A DNA stretch of 64,000 nt from Candidatus Sabulitectum silens (GTDB taxonomy: Bacteria; Fermentibacterota; Fermentibacteria; Fermentibacterales; JCC-6): positions 434,001-498,000 of the forward strand of contig MJAN01000001.1 in NCBI GenBank assembly GCA_001875255.1, in the 5' to 3' direction. Below are positions 40,596 to 51,258 of the stretch, piece after piece. Every line of letters starts with the position of its first letter. Position 1 is the first letter of the stretch. Made by a program: the position numbers and the translations under genes. The notes beneath the pieces were generated by a model. That model had not been told where the DNA came from and searched no databases. It saw nothing but the letters and a program-made list of their open reading frames with translations.

Positions 40596-42870
40596 GTGGA
40601 GAACCTTGTTACTCCGTCCTTTACGCCCAACGCCGAAACGGTGTTGAGCAAGAGATACCTTAAGAGGGACAGCGAAGGCGAAATCCTCGAAACGCCCTCG
40701 GATATGCTCTGGAGGGTTGCAACCACCGTTGCCCGGGCAGAAGACAGCTGGGACGGCGACCAGGGCCAGTGGTCCACGGTGTTCTACAACATGATGGCCA
40801 GAAAGGAGTTCCTCCCCAACTCACCCACCCTCATGAATGCCGGGAGGGACCTCGGCCAGCTTTCAGCATGCTTCGTTCTTCCGGTGGAGGACAGCATGGA
40901 CAGCATTTTCAACGCCGTGAGGAACACCGCACTGATCCACAAGAGCGGAGGCGGCACAGGCTTCTCCTTTTCCAGGATAAGGCCGGCGAACGACTATGTC
41001 CATTCCACCAGGGGAATATCCAGCGGTCCGATCTCCTTCATGACCGTGTTCGACCATGCCACTGAAACGGTAAAACAGGGGGGTGTACGCAGGGGTGCCA
41101 ATATGGCCGTTCTCAGGGTCGATCACCCGGACATCGAGGAGTTCATCACGGTTAAACAGGATATGGGTCTCCTGAACAATTTCAATCTTTCCATCGCCGT
41201 TACCGATTCCTTCATGAATGCCGTGGAGATGGGAGGGGAATACCCCCTGATCAACCCCAGGAACGGTGAAGTCGTCACAAGGCTGCCCGCCAAGACCATT
41301 TTGAGAAAATAGTCGACTGCGCCTGGAGCAGCGGAGAGCCCGGGCTGATTTTCATCGACAGGATGAACGACGCCAACCCTACGCCCCATATAGGTGATAT
41401 CGAAGCCACGAACCCCTGTGGTGAGCAGCCCCTGCTTCCCTACGAGGCCTGCAACCTTGGCTCCATAAACCTTTCCCTCATGGTCCGAAGGGGTGCGGGA
41501 GGCATGGCTGAAATTGCCTGGACCAGACTGGAAAAAACAGTCCGGAACGCCGTGCGGTTCCTTGATGATGTGATAGAGGTCAATCGCTACCCCCTTGCTG
41601 AGATCACCGAAATGGTAAAGGGGAACAGGAAGATAGGTCTGGGAGTAATGGGCTTTGCCGATCTTCTCTTCAGACTCAGGATACCCTACGACAGCGAAAG
41701 GGCTCTGGCCCTGGCTGAAGAGATCATGAGTTTCGTGGCGGATAAGGGCAGGCAGGCCAGCTGTGACCTGGCGAAGGAGAGGGGCGCTTTCCCGAATTTC
41801 AAGGGCAGCCTCTATGACCGGCGAAACCATCCTGGGATCAGGAATGCCACGGTGACTACAATTGCCCCCACCGGTTCACTCAGCATCCTGGCCGGTTGCT
41901 CCAGCGGAGTGGAACCTGTATTCGCCCTTGCCTACACCAGAAGGAACCTCCTTGACGAAGGTGATGAGCTTCACGAAGTAGTGCCGGAGTTTTCCAGGGT
42001 AGCCATGGAGAGGGGTTTCAATACAGGTTCGGTCATAGAAAGGATCGCGGAAAAGGGTTCATGCCATGGCATTGAAGAGGTGCCCGAAGAAGTTCGCAGG
42101 GTTTTCGTGACCGCCCACGATATAAGTCCTTCCTACCATGTAAGAATGCAGGCCGCCTTCCAGAAGTATACCGATAACGCCGTTTCCAAAACGGTCAACC
42201 TCTCAGCAGGGGCAAGCCGCGAGGATGTGGCACAGGTTTTCAGGCTTGCAACACAGCTTGGCTGCAAGGGAGTAACAGTTTATCGCGACGGCAGCCGGGA
42301 CAGGCAGGTCCTCAACCTTAAGGGTGAAAAACCGCCGGAAACCGAAACCCTGAAGCTCTCCGGGCCCAGACCCAGGCCTGAACTTACACGGGGGGTAACA
42401 AGAAGGATCAGGACCGGCTGTGGAAACCTCTATGTCACCATAAACGAAGACGAGCAGGGGCCCGTGGAGGTCTTCTGCCAGATGGGGAAGGCCGGCGGGT
42501 GCGCCGCAAGCCAGAGCGAAGCCATAAGCCGAATGGTTTCCCTTGCCCTGAGGAGCAGGGTTCCCCCGGGAGAGATAGTCAGCGAGCTCAAGGGGATAAG
42601 CTGTCACAGGCTGGCCTGGCAGAACGGCACCAGGATACTCTCCTGTGCCGACGCAATGGGCAAGGCCCTGGAATGGCACGGCATGCAGGGAGAAGAGCCG
42701 GCGGACGTGAAAACATACTCGATGTGTCGGTAACTGCTGAGGAGAGCTCCGGTCCTTCAAGGGGAGTTAACAATCTGGCCGGAGCATGTCCCTTTTGCGG
42801 AGGTCCATTGAAGTATGAATCAGGTTGTGTTTCATGTGCTCTGGAATGCGGTTACTCCGAGTGCGGATAG
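40596..42870 (+). CDS. nrdJ: Adenosylcobalamin-dependent (class II) ribonucleotide reductase, two frameshifts
   Basis: Reduces ribonucleotides to deoxyribonucleotides without oxygen. Motifs: [24 protein letters not shown] (first redox Cys), [15 protein letters not shown], the catalytic block [22 protein letters not shown] with the radical Cys, Asn and Glu, and [18 protein letters not shown]. The C-terminal tail carries a zinc-ribbon-like [14 protein letters not shown] and CGYSECG. Frames break near 41,300 and 42,700. Total about 758 residues. The GTG at 40,596 is the only plausible start after the in-frame TGA at 40,548. A GGAGG at 40,559 is too far upstream to be decisive. Confidence 0.92.
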
Positions 42871-43260
42871 CAGGGGCTTTACCCTGATAGAACTGATGGT
42901 CGTTGTGGTTATTCTCGGCATTCTGGCGGCCATGGCCATTCCCAGATTCACCGATGTCACCGAAAGGGCCAGAGCCGCGGCCTGCAGAAGCAACCTTGCC
43001 GCCCTTGCACGTTCACTGAATTTTATGCCGCCGACAACGGAGCCTATCCCTCCGCGGGCCTGCCACAGAACTGGAGGGGTTTTTCCGGCCTCGAGGGTTA
43101 TCTGGCCGGGGCAAACAGCTACAAATGCCCCCTCACCGGCAGCTCCGATTACAGATACAGGCTATATGGGAACGACGAGTCCTTCGGTGTAAGGGGTTGG
43201 CTTCTGGTGTGCAGGAACAGTCACGGGCACATCACCCATGGTGTAGCCAGCTGGCAGTAG
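42815..43260 (+). CDS. Type IV pilin/type II secretion pseudopilin-like protein, one frameshift
   Basis: Prepilin signature RGFTLIELMVVVVILGILAAMAIPRFTD, i.e. a Gly/Phe cleavage site with Glu at +5 of the mature protein and a hydrophobic helix. The rest after a frame break near 43,025 reads FYAADNGAYPSAGLP ... YLAGANSYKCPLTGSSDYRY, a GspG-like globular domain of about 85 residues. The start is uncertain: an ATG at 42,815 gives a leader of about 20 residues overlapping nrdJ by 56 bp, and a frame error may hide a start nearer 42,847. No other pilus gene is adjacent. Confidence 0.75.
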
Positions 43261-43491
43261 CTATTTGTCCGAATCTTCCTTTTTCAGCTCCTCAAGGGCT
43301 TCCCCAAGGGCTTTGTGCACTTCCGCCATCAGGTCGGGGTTCAGGGTTATACCCTTCTTGGTGGGCTTCCATTCACCGTCATCGGCCATGTAGTAGGTCC
43401 TTATCTCAATGTACTGCCGTTTGCGGAATTCCGTAAGGGCGACCCTCACTATGTCCTCACCCTTTTCGAACTGTGCGATCTGCTTTTCCAT
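43261..43491 (-). CDS. PC4/Sub1-like single-strand DNA-binding protein
   Basis: Intact, 76 residues from ATG 43,491 (GGGAG upstream; a longer frame to 43,587 is not supported). The central block VALTEFRKRQYIEIRTYYMADDGEWKPTKKGITL matches the PC4 fold, including the conserved Y-I-D/E-I-R strand and the W-x-P-T-x-K-G-I-x-L segment, followed by a C-terminal helix. Bacterial members bind single-stranded DNA as dimers. The gene abuts the prepilin stop with no spacer and is divergent from the degenerate kinase gene, with a palindrome over its promoter. Confidence 0.78.
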   Translation of the reverse strand: MEKQIAQFEKGEDIVRVALTEFRKRQYIEIRTYYMADDGEWKPTKKGITLNPDLMAEVHKALGEALEELKKEDSDK

Positions 43492-43515
43492 CTTTTTTCT
43501 CCCGTCATGAAGTTG

Positions 43516-43532
43516 AACGGTACAGTACCGTT
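43516..43532. promoter_or_regulatory. 17-bp perfect palindrome, candidate operator
   Basis: AACGGTAC-A-GTACCGTT, two 8-bp arms around one base, in the 113-bp gap between the PC4-like gene and the sensor gene. It lies 25 bp upstream of the PC4 ATG and overlaps that gene's candidate -10. Confidence 0.45.
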
Positions 43533-43551
43533 TCACCTCCCACGCTGTCAA
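43522..43551 (-). promoter_or_regulatory. Candidate promoter of the PC4-like gene
   Basis: On the minus strand, a perfect -35 TTGACA (43,551-43,546) is followed after 18 bp by TACTGT (43,527-43,522). The -10 lies inside the 17-bp palindrome, consistent with repression by a dimer. Confidence 0.4.
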
Positions 43552-43604
43552 GGGTGTTCCAGCCGCCGCAGCGGATGGTATATTCACCGGAAGTACGGAG
43601 GTTT

Positions 43605-45671
43605 ATGAACAGCGAACCGGAAAGCTGCAGGCAGCTTCTCAAACAGATCGTCGGGGCCCTGCCCTGTGCCTATGTACACGGTGAGGTTTTCGTTAACGGC
43701 AAGGGTGAGGGCACCGATTACGCCGTAACCGATATAAACCACGCATTCACCGAGATAACCGGGATCTCCCGTGAGAGAATACTGGGGAAAAGGATAAACG
43801 GCCTGTTCTCCATCTCCTCGGCTGAAGAGGACGTCCAGGTCTTTGCAAGGGTTGCCCTCACCGGGGAACCCATCCAGAGGGAATTCCTCTCTCCGTTCTT
43901 TGGCATGCACTTCAGGATATTCTGCTTTTCTCCCCGAAAGGGATATTTCGTTGCCCTTCTCACCGACCTCTCCCCGGAAAAGAAATTCCAGGAACGGGTA
44001 GAGTTCCTTCGGGATTTCGCCAACTCCACCGCGGACGAGTTCTTTATCCTTGATCCCTCGGGTAGTTTCGTGCTGGGCAACCGCTCCGTTTCGGAAAAGC
44101 TGGGGGTTTCACAGACAGCCGTTCCAGGGCTCCATTTATCCAGGCTGAACACCCTTGCCGGGGAGGCTGGTGGAATACCCTCTGGAGCTCTCTCCTCCAG
44201 AAGGGTTCCCTGCAGTTCGAAACCGAGCACAGGGGATTCGACGGAAATGTTTACCCAGTAGAACTTTCCATTGATCTCATGACTAACGGCAACAGAAAAT
44301 ATGCCGCGGTGGTGGCCAAGAACATTTCCAGCAAGAGGGCCCTGAGCAGCGCCCTGCTGAAGGACCAGAGATACGCTGAAAAAGCGGCTTCTGTGGCGGG
44401 GTTTTTCGTCTGGATGGTGGATTCTGAAGGCAGTTTCCGCCCCATACTTGGCGGTGAGGAAGACTATGTCTCCGGGCCTGTGGCCGATGTCTTTTTCTCC
44501 CGGATCCATCCGAACGACAGAGATTACCTCACCGGAGGCATTGGCAACCTCCCCGAGGGAAGCACCGAGTTCAGGTTGAAAACCCGAAGGGGAATGGTAT
44601 ACCACAGGGCGGTCTGGTCCAGGGTGGAAGACAACTGCGTGGCTGGGATCTGCTATCCCCTGGCCGGAGCCGGTCTTTCCGGTTCAGGAAGCCAGTCCGC
44701 CGCCATGGACACCTATTGCCTCATGACCGAATCCGTTTACAGAAGAACGGTGAAGCTCAAAGAGGCCCTTGATGAAGACAAGCTGGGTGCCGCAATAAGG
44801 ATAGTAAGCTCCATAACCTCCGAGTTCTCCAACCTGACCGGCCAGACGGCCTTCCCCGAGCGTGTGGGTTTCGATTCCTTCCTCGACGGCTGCACAGGAA
44901 TGCTGAAGCAGCTTCTGTCCCCTTCCATCATACTGGATATAGACACCTCCAGCGGTGTTTCAGGCCTTGTAGATCCCTCTTTCCTTGAGAATGTCCTTGT
45001 AAGGCTTTTGCTCATTGTTCAAAAAACCGAGAATGCCGAAAGGGTCCTGCTTCAGAGCAGAAGCCTATCCCGATACGCCGGCGTGATAATGTCGGTTTTC
45101 GGCAGAGAGGGCATACAGGATCAGCTTGAGAGGCTTTTCATACCGGTCAGGGGTTCAGTGCCCGGTCTTGCTTCGGTTTATGCCATGGTCCGCTCCGCCG
45201 GGGGAAGGGTGGAGTACGAAACCGTGGACAACAGGGTTGAGTTCAGTGTCTGGTTCCCCAGGGCGGGAATGAGCGACCAGTCAGCCAGTGTACTCATAGC
45301 CCTGCCGGACAGCGTGGATGCCGCCAGGGCATATGCCTCCCTCCGCGATGCCGGTTATTCGGTTGCCATCGAAACAGCATCGACCAGATCAGAAGAAGGC
45401 TGAAGGAAGATGGCACAGGGGTTCTGGTGGCCTCGGCTTCCATGCCGGACTTCACCCCTGAAGAGCTCATCGCCGGAAGCAGTGTAACACTTGTTCAGGT
45501 CGGGGGAAAACCCCCGGAGACGGCACACGGCACCTCCCCGACGGTTTCAGGACATCCGAGCTGGTGGCAATGGTCAACGGGATCATTTCTAGAGTTGAAA
45601 AGCCTCCGGCAGAAGGTCCCCAAGCCGGTATTCTCTGGGCGGCACCCCATCTGACACCACCGTTATCCTGA
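43605..45671 (+). CDS. PAS-domain degenerate hybrid histidine kinase (pseudokinase), three frameshifts
   Basis: A protein of about 690 residues. GGAGG precedes ATG 43,605. The N-terminal region has two PAS-like domains (DYAVTDINHAFTEITGISRE; EFFILDPSGSFVLGNRSVSE) and a third after a frame break near 44,190. The kinase-like region lacks the phospho-acceptor His (IRIVSSITSEFSNLTGQ). It also lacks DxGxG (MSVFGREGIQDQ) and has lost the G2 glycines (VPGLASVYAMVRSAGG), although the surrounding fold still aligns with the kinase at 6.4 kb. The final domain resembles a receiver (VLIALPDSVDAARAYASLRDAGYS) without the acidic pocket or phospho-Asp (VLVASASMPD). Breaks near 45,385 and 45,535 leave the end uncertain, 45,600-45,671. 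Confidence 0.65.
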
Positions 45672-45969
45672 AATCCTCATCACAGAACTCCCAGAGGACC
45701 TGTCTGCAGGCGCCACAGGGCACCGGAGGGCCGTCAGGTGAATAAATGACCATCCTTCTGAAGGTCCTTGAGCTGGCCGCCACCGCCGCGAATATCGCGG
45801 ACCGCTCGGCGCACATGGTCATCCCGTAGGAAGAGTTTTCCACATTGACCCCGCCGTGAAGGTGCCCCTCGGTGTCTTCAAGCACCGCCGCCACACGGAA
45901 TGAGGAATAGGGAGCATAGCTGTTCCGGATAAGATGCCGGGCCTCGTCGGTCATGTTCTGAACCGTCAC
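45589..45969 (-). CDS. cdd: Cytidine deaminase
   Basis: Intact, 126 residues. Deaminates cytidine and deoxycytidine in pyrimidine salvage. Motifs: SYAPYSSFRVAAVLE, NVENSSYGMTMCAERSAIF (the Cys-Ala-Glu zinc and proton-shuttle site) and PCGACRQVLWEF (two further zinc Cys). The GTG start at 45,969 overlaps the deoB stop as GTGA, with GGAGG four bases before it, better than the in-frame start farther upstream. Together with deoB it forms a nucleoside salvage operon. Confidence 0.93.
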   Translation of the reverse strand: MTVQNMTDEARHLIRNSYAPYSSFRVAAVLEDTEGHLHGGVNVENSSYGMTMCAERSAIFAAVAASSRTFRRMVIYSPDGPPVPCGACRQVLWEFCDEDFRITVVSDGVPPREYRLGDLLPEAFQL

Positions 45970-47129
45970 CGTGCCTCCTTGAGGAATGAGCATCCGGGGA
46001 GTTCGTTGGGCACATCGAATATATCGCAGAGTGTTCCTGCGATGTCCGCAAAAGTTCCTCTTGTTCCCAGGGGCCGTCCCTTCATTTCCGGAGAGTAGAA
46101 AAGAAGGGGGGCATACTCCCGGGAGTGGTCCGTGCTTGGCGTTGTGGGGTCATTGCCGTGGTCGGCGGTTATGAAAAGGAAATCACCCCTTCGAAGAATG
46201 GCCAGCAGTGATGGAAGCCAACGGTCCACATCCTTCAGCCCTTCGGCGAAGCCGGTAAAATCGTTCCTGTGGCCCCATTTGGAATCGAAATCGCAGAAAT
46301 TGGCGAAGATGAAACCCCCGGCGGGATCCTCCACCATTCTCCTGAGTGTTTCCATTCCCTCTCTGTTGGAACCGGTGTGGACCGTGGTGATGTTCCTGTG
46401 GGCGAAGAGGTCATCTATCTTGCCCACCCCCCTGACGGGTATTCCCTGTAACGCAAATAGATCGAGAAGGGTTTCCCCGGGGGGTTCCAGGGAGAAATCC
46501 CTCCTGTCCGGGGTTCTGGTGAAGTTTCCCGGTTTTCCCGTGAATGGCCGGGCGATAACACGGCCAACGCCAAGGTCAGGGGGCTGAAGCATTTCCCTGG
46601 CAATTTCGCAGTATCGGTAAAGATCGGTCAGGGGAACCACACCCTCATGGGCCGCCACCTGGAAAACGCTGTCGGCGGAGGTGTAAACTATCAGTCCTCC
46701 AGTCCGCATCTGTTCCTCTCCCAGACGGGCAATGATCTCGGTGCCCGATGCAACCTCGTTGCCAAGAAGCGTTTTTCCGGTGAGCCTGGAATACTCCGTG
46801 AGAAATGCCCCGGGGAAACCCTCCGGGAATGTGGGCATGGGCACTCCGGATACCAGCCCCATCATTTCCCAGTGGCCAGTGGTGGAATCCTTCCCCCTGG
46901 ATATCTCAGCCAACTTTCCCCATGATGCTTCCGGATCATCAGCCGGTAACACTCCCTTTATGGGATGTATGTTGCCCAGGCCCAGCCTCTGGAAACAGGG
47001 CAGGTCCAGGCCTCCAACCGCACCGGCGGTGTTGCCCAGGGTATCGCTGCCCGTATCGCCATACTCTTCGGCGTCTGGCAGCTCGCCCACCCCTGCTCCG
47101 TCCAGTACCAGAACGATTGCTTTTTTCAA
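45966..47129 (-). CDS. deoB: Phosphopentomutase
   Basis: Intact, 387 residues. Interconverts (deoxy)ribose 1- and 5-phosphates. An alkaline-phosphatase-fold metalloenzyme: VLVLDGAGVGELPDAEEYGD, the phosphorylatable-Thr region in DTGSDTLGNTA, GHWEMMG, NFCDFDSKWGHRND, FITADHGNDPTT and STDHSREYAPLLFY, supplying the two Mn-site ligands. Upstream GGAGG. It is divergent from the C45-like gene across an 80-bp gap. Confidence 0.94.
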   Translation of the reverse strand: MKKAIVLVLDGAGVGELPDAEEYGDTGSDTLGNTAGAVGGLDLPCFQRLGLGNIHPIKGVLPADDPEASWGKLAEISRGKDSTTGHWEMMGLVSGVPMPTFPEGFPGAFLTEYSRLTGKTLLGNEVASGTEIIARLGEEQMRTGGLIVYTSADSVFQVAAHEGVVPLTDLYRYCEIAREMLQPPDLGVGRVIARPFTGKPGNFTRTPDRRDFSLEPPGETLLDLFALQGIPVRGVGKIDDLFAHRNITTVHTGSNREGMETLRRMVEDPAGGFIFANFCDFDSKWGHRNDFTGFAEGLKDVDRWLPSLLAILRRGDFLFITADHGNDPTTPSTDHSREYAPLLFYSPEMKGRPLGTRGTFADIAGTLCDIFDVPNELPGCSFLKEAR

Positions 47130-47209
47130 TGTTTCCCTCCATCTTCTTTTAACATAAGATTGAAAGGCGAAAAACGAAACTCTTGCCCATTCGGGAAAAG
47201 GAGGCGGAA

Positions 47210-48716
47210 ATGAGGATCCTCAACCTGTTTGTTCTGCTTTGCCCGGCGGTGATCTTCGCCGGGGGGGTCAATGGCTCACTTGAGACAACTGGTGATATTA
47301 CCATAGTTAACCTCTGGGGAACCTGGGAGGAGATGGGAACCGCCCACGGTTATCTGCTTGGACCGGATCTCATGGACCTGTACGAAGGCTATTTCCTTGA
47401 GCTCGCAGGAGGTCAAACGAACATAGACATCCTTCGTGCCGGCTACGATTCATACTTTACCGTGCCGGAAGAGTTCAGCGCCTATGCCTCGGGGATCATT
47501 GCCGGGGTCGAAGACACCGTTTCACTCTGGTCCCCTGTTTACGGCAGGAACCTGGATACCCTGGACATATTCATAACCAGCTCGGTGCCGGATCTGTCCG
47601 CAATGGTGGACTTTCGCCAGATACATTGCTCCAGCGCCTCCTCGTGGGGAGAGGGCACCTCCGGGGATCCATTCCTTCAGGGGGATCCGGCGGTATCAAG
47701 AAATCTGGACTACTATGTCGATCAGAATGAGTCCATTCTGGAGAAGAGTTTCCTCTTCGTCCACGACCCCTCACAGGGTCAGGATTATCTGTCGGTCTCC
47801 TTTCCCGGTTTCATGGGAATCCTTTCCGGTATGAACGAGTCAGGGGTGAATGCAACTCTGAACATGGGCAACTATTCCGGAACATCCCAGACCAGTCCCT
47901 CCTTCGTCCCCATATGCATGGCCCTTGCCCTTGGCCTGACCGGTGAGGATTTCGATGGTAACGGAACCCACGACATCGAAGACATCAAGGCGGCGGCAAC
48001 CTTCTGGAACAGGTCCAATACCTACGATATCCACATAACCTGTCCCGGGGATCTGTCCGCCGGTGGAGATCCGGCGGTGGTGGCGGAAGTAAACAACCAT
48101 CAGCTCTGCCTTCAGATTTTCCCAGGATGAACCGGCTATAGCGCCCTGCAATCTTCTTCTCACGAATCACCACAGAGTGCTCTACCCCCCTGTCTACTGC
48201 CAGCGATACGCCACACTGCTCGACTCCCTCGATGCGGATCCCGGCGTAACTCTGGAAAGACTCTGGAACTTCATGGGGGCAGTTGGAGAAGCCCCGGTCC
48301 CCGGTCTGGGCGGTACGCTGCAGACCATGATCTTTATCCCGGATGAAAGAAGGACAGGGCTCGCCTTCGCATCCCCTGGAGTTGCTTCCTGCGAGAAGGA
48401 GCCCCTGTGGATCCATTGGAACGACCTGTTCCCCAACCACGATCCCCAGGGCACCGGGGGCGGAGGGGCAGGACAGATCCGGCTTTCAACGCTGAGGAAC
48501 CCGGTGCGCTCACTTCTCGAGGTGTCCGCCCGGGTGGATTCTTCCGGAGACATTGATGTTTTCGATCTCCGGGGAAGGAAAATGGAGATAACCTTTGTTC
48601 CTATGCAGGAGAACACTTACAGCGCCGATGTATCCAGGCTGCCTTCCTCTGTATACCTGATAAGGGCCACTGACGGCGGGAATGTGGAATATGCTGAAGT
48701 AGTTGTACTGCAATAA
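47210..48716 (+). CDS. Secreted C45-like Ntn hydrolase with C-terminal sorting-type tail, one frameshift
   Basis: About 502 residues. Signal peptide MRILNLFVLLCPAVIFAGG; AAGGAGG before ATG 47,210. The N-terminal pro-region has GTWEEMGTAHGYLLGPDL, typical of the acyl-coenzyme A:6-APA acyltransferase/phospholipase-B-like group. The likely nucleophile Cys is in RQIHCSSASSWG (about residue 140), followed by the Ntn pattern VSRNLDYY, then FPGFMGILSGMNESGVNATL and WNRSNTYDIHI. The frame breaks near 48,120. The last 80 residues (LRNPVRSLLEVSARV ... VFDLRGRKMEI ... LPSSVYLIRATDGG) form a sorting-like beta domain similar in design to that of the C25 peptidase. Probably cleaves an amide or ester outside the cell. 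Confidence 0.75.
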
Positions 48717-48751
48717 CTCACAGCATCTATTTGTCAAGTTTACGGATGGCT

Positions 48752-50298
48752 TCAGGCCTCGGCGAAGATCGTTTTTTCCCTGGTATAAACCACCTGGCCC
48801 GGGCCGCCGCCCCTCATCCTTCGCACGTACCGGGCAAGGGTCCAGTCCACGGGGACCACACCGTTGGTTGTGCTGTGTCTGGCGGCGATGGTCGCCGCCT
48901 GCTCCAGAACCGTTCCCGCCGGGTTATCCGGCCTGCCGTCCCGGCGGATAATAACATGGGCTCCCGCCACCCCCCGGGCGTGAAGCCAGATATCATCCCG
49001 GCCGGCGATCTTGAAGGTCAGCCTGTCATTCTGCCGGGCGTTCCTTCCCACAAGGCACCTCCAACCGTCGCGGAGGATGTATTCAATGGGGTCACCGGTG
49101 GTCTTGCGCCTGGGCTTTTTCAGTTTCGCAAGCAGTTCCGCAGCCTGGTCGTCATCCATGCTGTCCAGTGATCCCAGAAGGCGGTTCAGTTCACGGAGCT
49201 GCTCCTGCACCGCTTCAAGCCTTTTCTCCAGGCGGTTCCTCTCCAGGTGTATCTTTCCCGCCTTCCTGAAGAAGCCCTCGGCGTTCTCAGCTGGATTGAG
49301 GGATGGTTTCAGGGGAATGCGAACCGGGGTTCCATCCCAGTCCTGAAGCAGGGCCTCGGTCATTCCCTTCCTGAGATCCTTCCTGTAGGTCAGGATAATG
49401 TTCCCGAAGTTCCTGAGCTCCCCGGGGCTCTTCAGATTTCCCAGGGACCTTTCGGTGCTTCTGATCCTTTTCGTTTCAGAGCTTATCCTCCTTCTGAGAA
49501 GGGATTCAAGCTCCCTTCCCGAAGGGCGGTATTCACTCTGCTCTCCCTTTTCAGCAGGGGGAGGAGCCAGGGGGGCGGAGACAGGCCTGCCGGTGCCCAG
49601 GGGAACAGGTACCGGTCCGAAGGGGGTTTCCCAGGGAGTGAACTCCCCCTGTATGAGCTTTTTGCCAAGGTCTTTCACCGTTCCCGGCACATCCTTTGAA
49701 TGGCTGATTATGGCCTTTGCCGAAACCGGACCGACCCCCTCCAGGTTCCTGTAGAGAACCCCGGGGCCGGAACAGTCCGCAAGAAGCCTCTGAACCTCCG
49801 GGGTACCCCACTCCACGGGAGGATGTCCCGATGACGGCGGTCTTTTGTAGGTAACCCCCGGCGATACGGTCCTGTAACGGCTCACCGATGACAGTACCTT
49901 TCTCATGGAGGCAAGTATCCTTCCGTCGGACCTCCTCAATAGGATCACATTGGCATTTCGGCCGGTGAGTTCAAAGACGAGTGTGACCCCACCGGCTGGT
50001 AGGGGGTCTTCTCAAAGAAGTCCATTTCCAGGACCCTGTCGAAACCCTGCTGCCTGATGCCTTCCAGGACGGCGCCCCGGAGATGATGTTCCCATGAGGG
50101 TGATGCCGGAGGAACCGTTGCGGCTTCCTTAGAGCACCAGAGGCCCGGGCCGTCGGGCCTTGCGTGGAGATGAAGCCACTCTCCCCTGAAACCAAGCGAC
50201 ATTGTGAAGGAGGAGGAAAGGCCCAGGGCTTTGCATGGCGAACCACTGAACTTCTCCTCCAGCAGCGGGATGAGTGCGCTTAGATAGATTCCCTCCAT
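48752..50298 (-). CDS. rqcH: NFACT/RqcH-family protein of ribosome quality control, one frameshift
   Basis: About 515 residues. NFACT-N begins MEGIYLSALIPLLEEKFSG and keeps the functional Asp-Arg pair in GFDRVLEMDF, which in RqcH is needed for C-terminal Ala tailing. A helix-hairpin-helix (LYRNLEGVGPVSAKAI), a long coiled coil (about 49,480-49,140) and the NFACT-R domain (DIWLHARGVAGAHVII) follow. The frame breaks near 49,960. ATG 50,298 has AAGGAG upstream. Expected role: tagging stalled nascent chains on 50S subunits with alanine. Confidence 0.87.
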
Positions 50299-50315
50299 GG
50301 GTATTCTCCTTGTAA

Positions 50316-50343
50316 TTGTGGACAATGGGCACGGCTCTATAGA
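50316..50343 (+). promoter_or_regulatory. Candidate promoter of the yicC-gmk operon
   Basis: TTGTGG (50,316-50,321) and TATAGA (50,338-50,343), spacing 16 bp, in the 93-bp divergent gap between rqcH and yicC. Confidence 0.38.
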
Positions 50344-50391
50344 TAATAACATTTGTGCCGTGGCGACATTACCGGAGGGGATACATCCGCA

Positions 50392-51258
50392 ATGGAATCG
50401 ATGACAGGGTTTGGCATTTGCAGCAAAGTTATTGAATCGCATAAAATTACCGTTCTGACAAAATCGGTGAACAACAAGGGGCTTTCCCTGGTTTTCAGGA
50501 TACCGAGGGAAACGGCCCACCTCGAGCAGGCGCTCCACAGGATCGCCAGGGAAATGTTCTCCAGGGGCCGTATCGATGTGAACATATCCCTGGAAAGAGA
50601 TAGTTCAGAAGCCCCGGCTGAACCGGACATCGATCTGGCCGGGGCCTACCTGAGGGGTGCCGCGGCACTGGCCGAGGAGTTCTCCCTCTCATCCTCCCCC
50701 GATGCCTTTCAGCTGGTGACCCTCCCGGGGGTCATGCGTGAGCCGGAACCATCCGTTGGAGAATGCTTCGACTCCGGAGTGTTATCCGCCTGCCGGGGTG
50801 CCTTCGAATCGCTTCTGGCATCAAGAAGAGAGGAGGGGAAAGGTCTTGCCGGGGCCTTCAGTGTATCCCTGGAGAGAATAGCGGACCTTTCCGGTCCCGT
50901 TCTCAGGGATCATTCCCAGAGGGTCCAGGCCATTTTCCAGGAGAGGAAGAAGCGGGTGACTGATCTCCTGAACGACGCGAACATCGATGAGAACCGCCTT
51001 GCCCAGGAGCTTGCCCTGCTTTCGGACAGAATGGACATAAGCGAAGAGCACCAGCGGCTCTCCGCCCATATCAGATCCGCCCTGGGGATCCTTGCCGAGA
51101 ACGATTCCGGCAGGAAGCTTGGCTTCATCCTGCAGGAAATGCACCGTGAGCTGAACACAATGGGCTCCAAGGCGGACTGCTCCGAAGCGGTCCACCGGGT
51201 GATAGAGATGAAGGACCTTCTTGGGGGACTCAGAGAGCAGGTCGCCAATGTTCAGTAG
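50392..51258 (+). CDS. yicC: YicC family endoribonuclease
   Basis: Intact, 288 residues. The signature N-terminus is MESMTGFG, followed by TVLTKSVNNKGLSLVFRIP and the C-terminal DUF1732 block ELALLSDRMDISEEHQRLSAHI, GFILQEMHRELNTMGSKA and VIEMKDLLGGLREQVANVQ. YicC proteins are RNases implicated in small-RNA turnover. It is first in a long plus-strand run and overlaps gmk by 11 bp, the usual yicC-gmk order. Confidence 0.9.
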   Translation: MESMTGFGICSKVIESHKITVLTKSVNNKGLSLVFRIPRETAHLEQALHRIAREMFSRGRIDVNISLERDSSEAPAEPDIDLAGAYLRGAAALAEEFSLSSSPDAFQLVTLPGVMREPEPSVGECFDSGVLSACRGAFESLLASRREEGKGLAGAFSVSLERIADLSGPVLRDHSQRVQAIFQERKKRVTDLLNDANIDENRLAQELALLSDRMDISEEHQRLSAHIRSALGILAENDSGRKLGFILQEMHRELNTMGSKADCSEAVHRVIEMKDLLGGLREQVANVQ

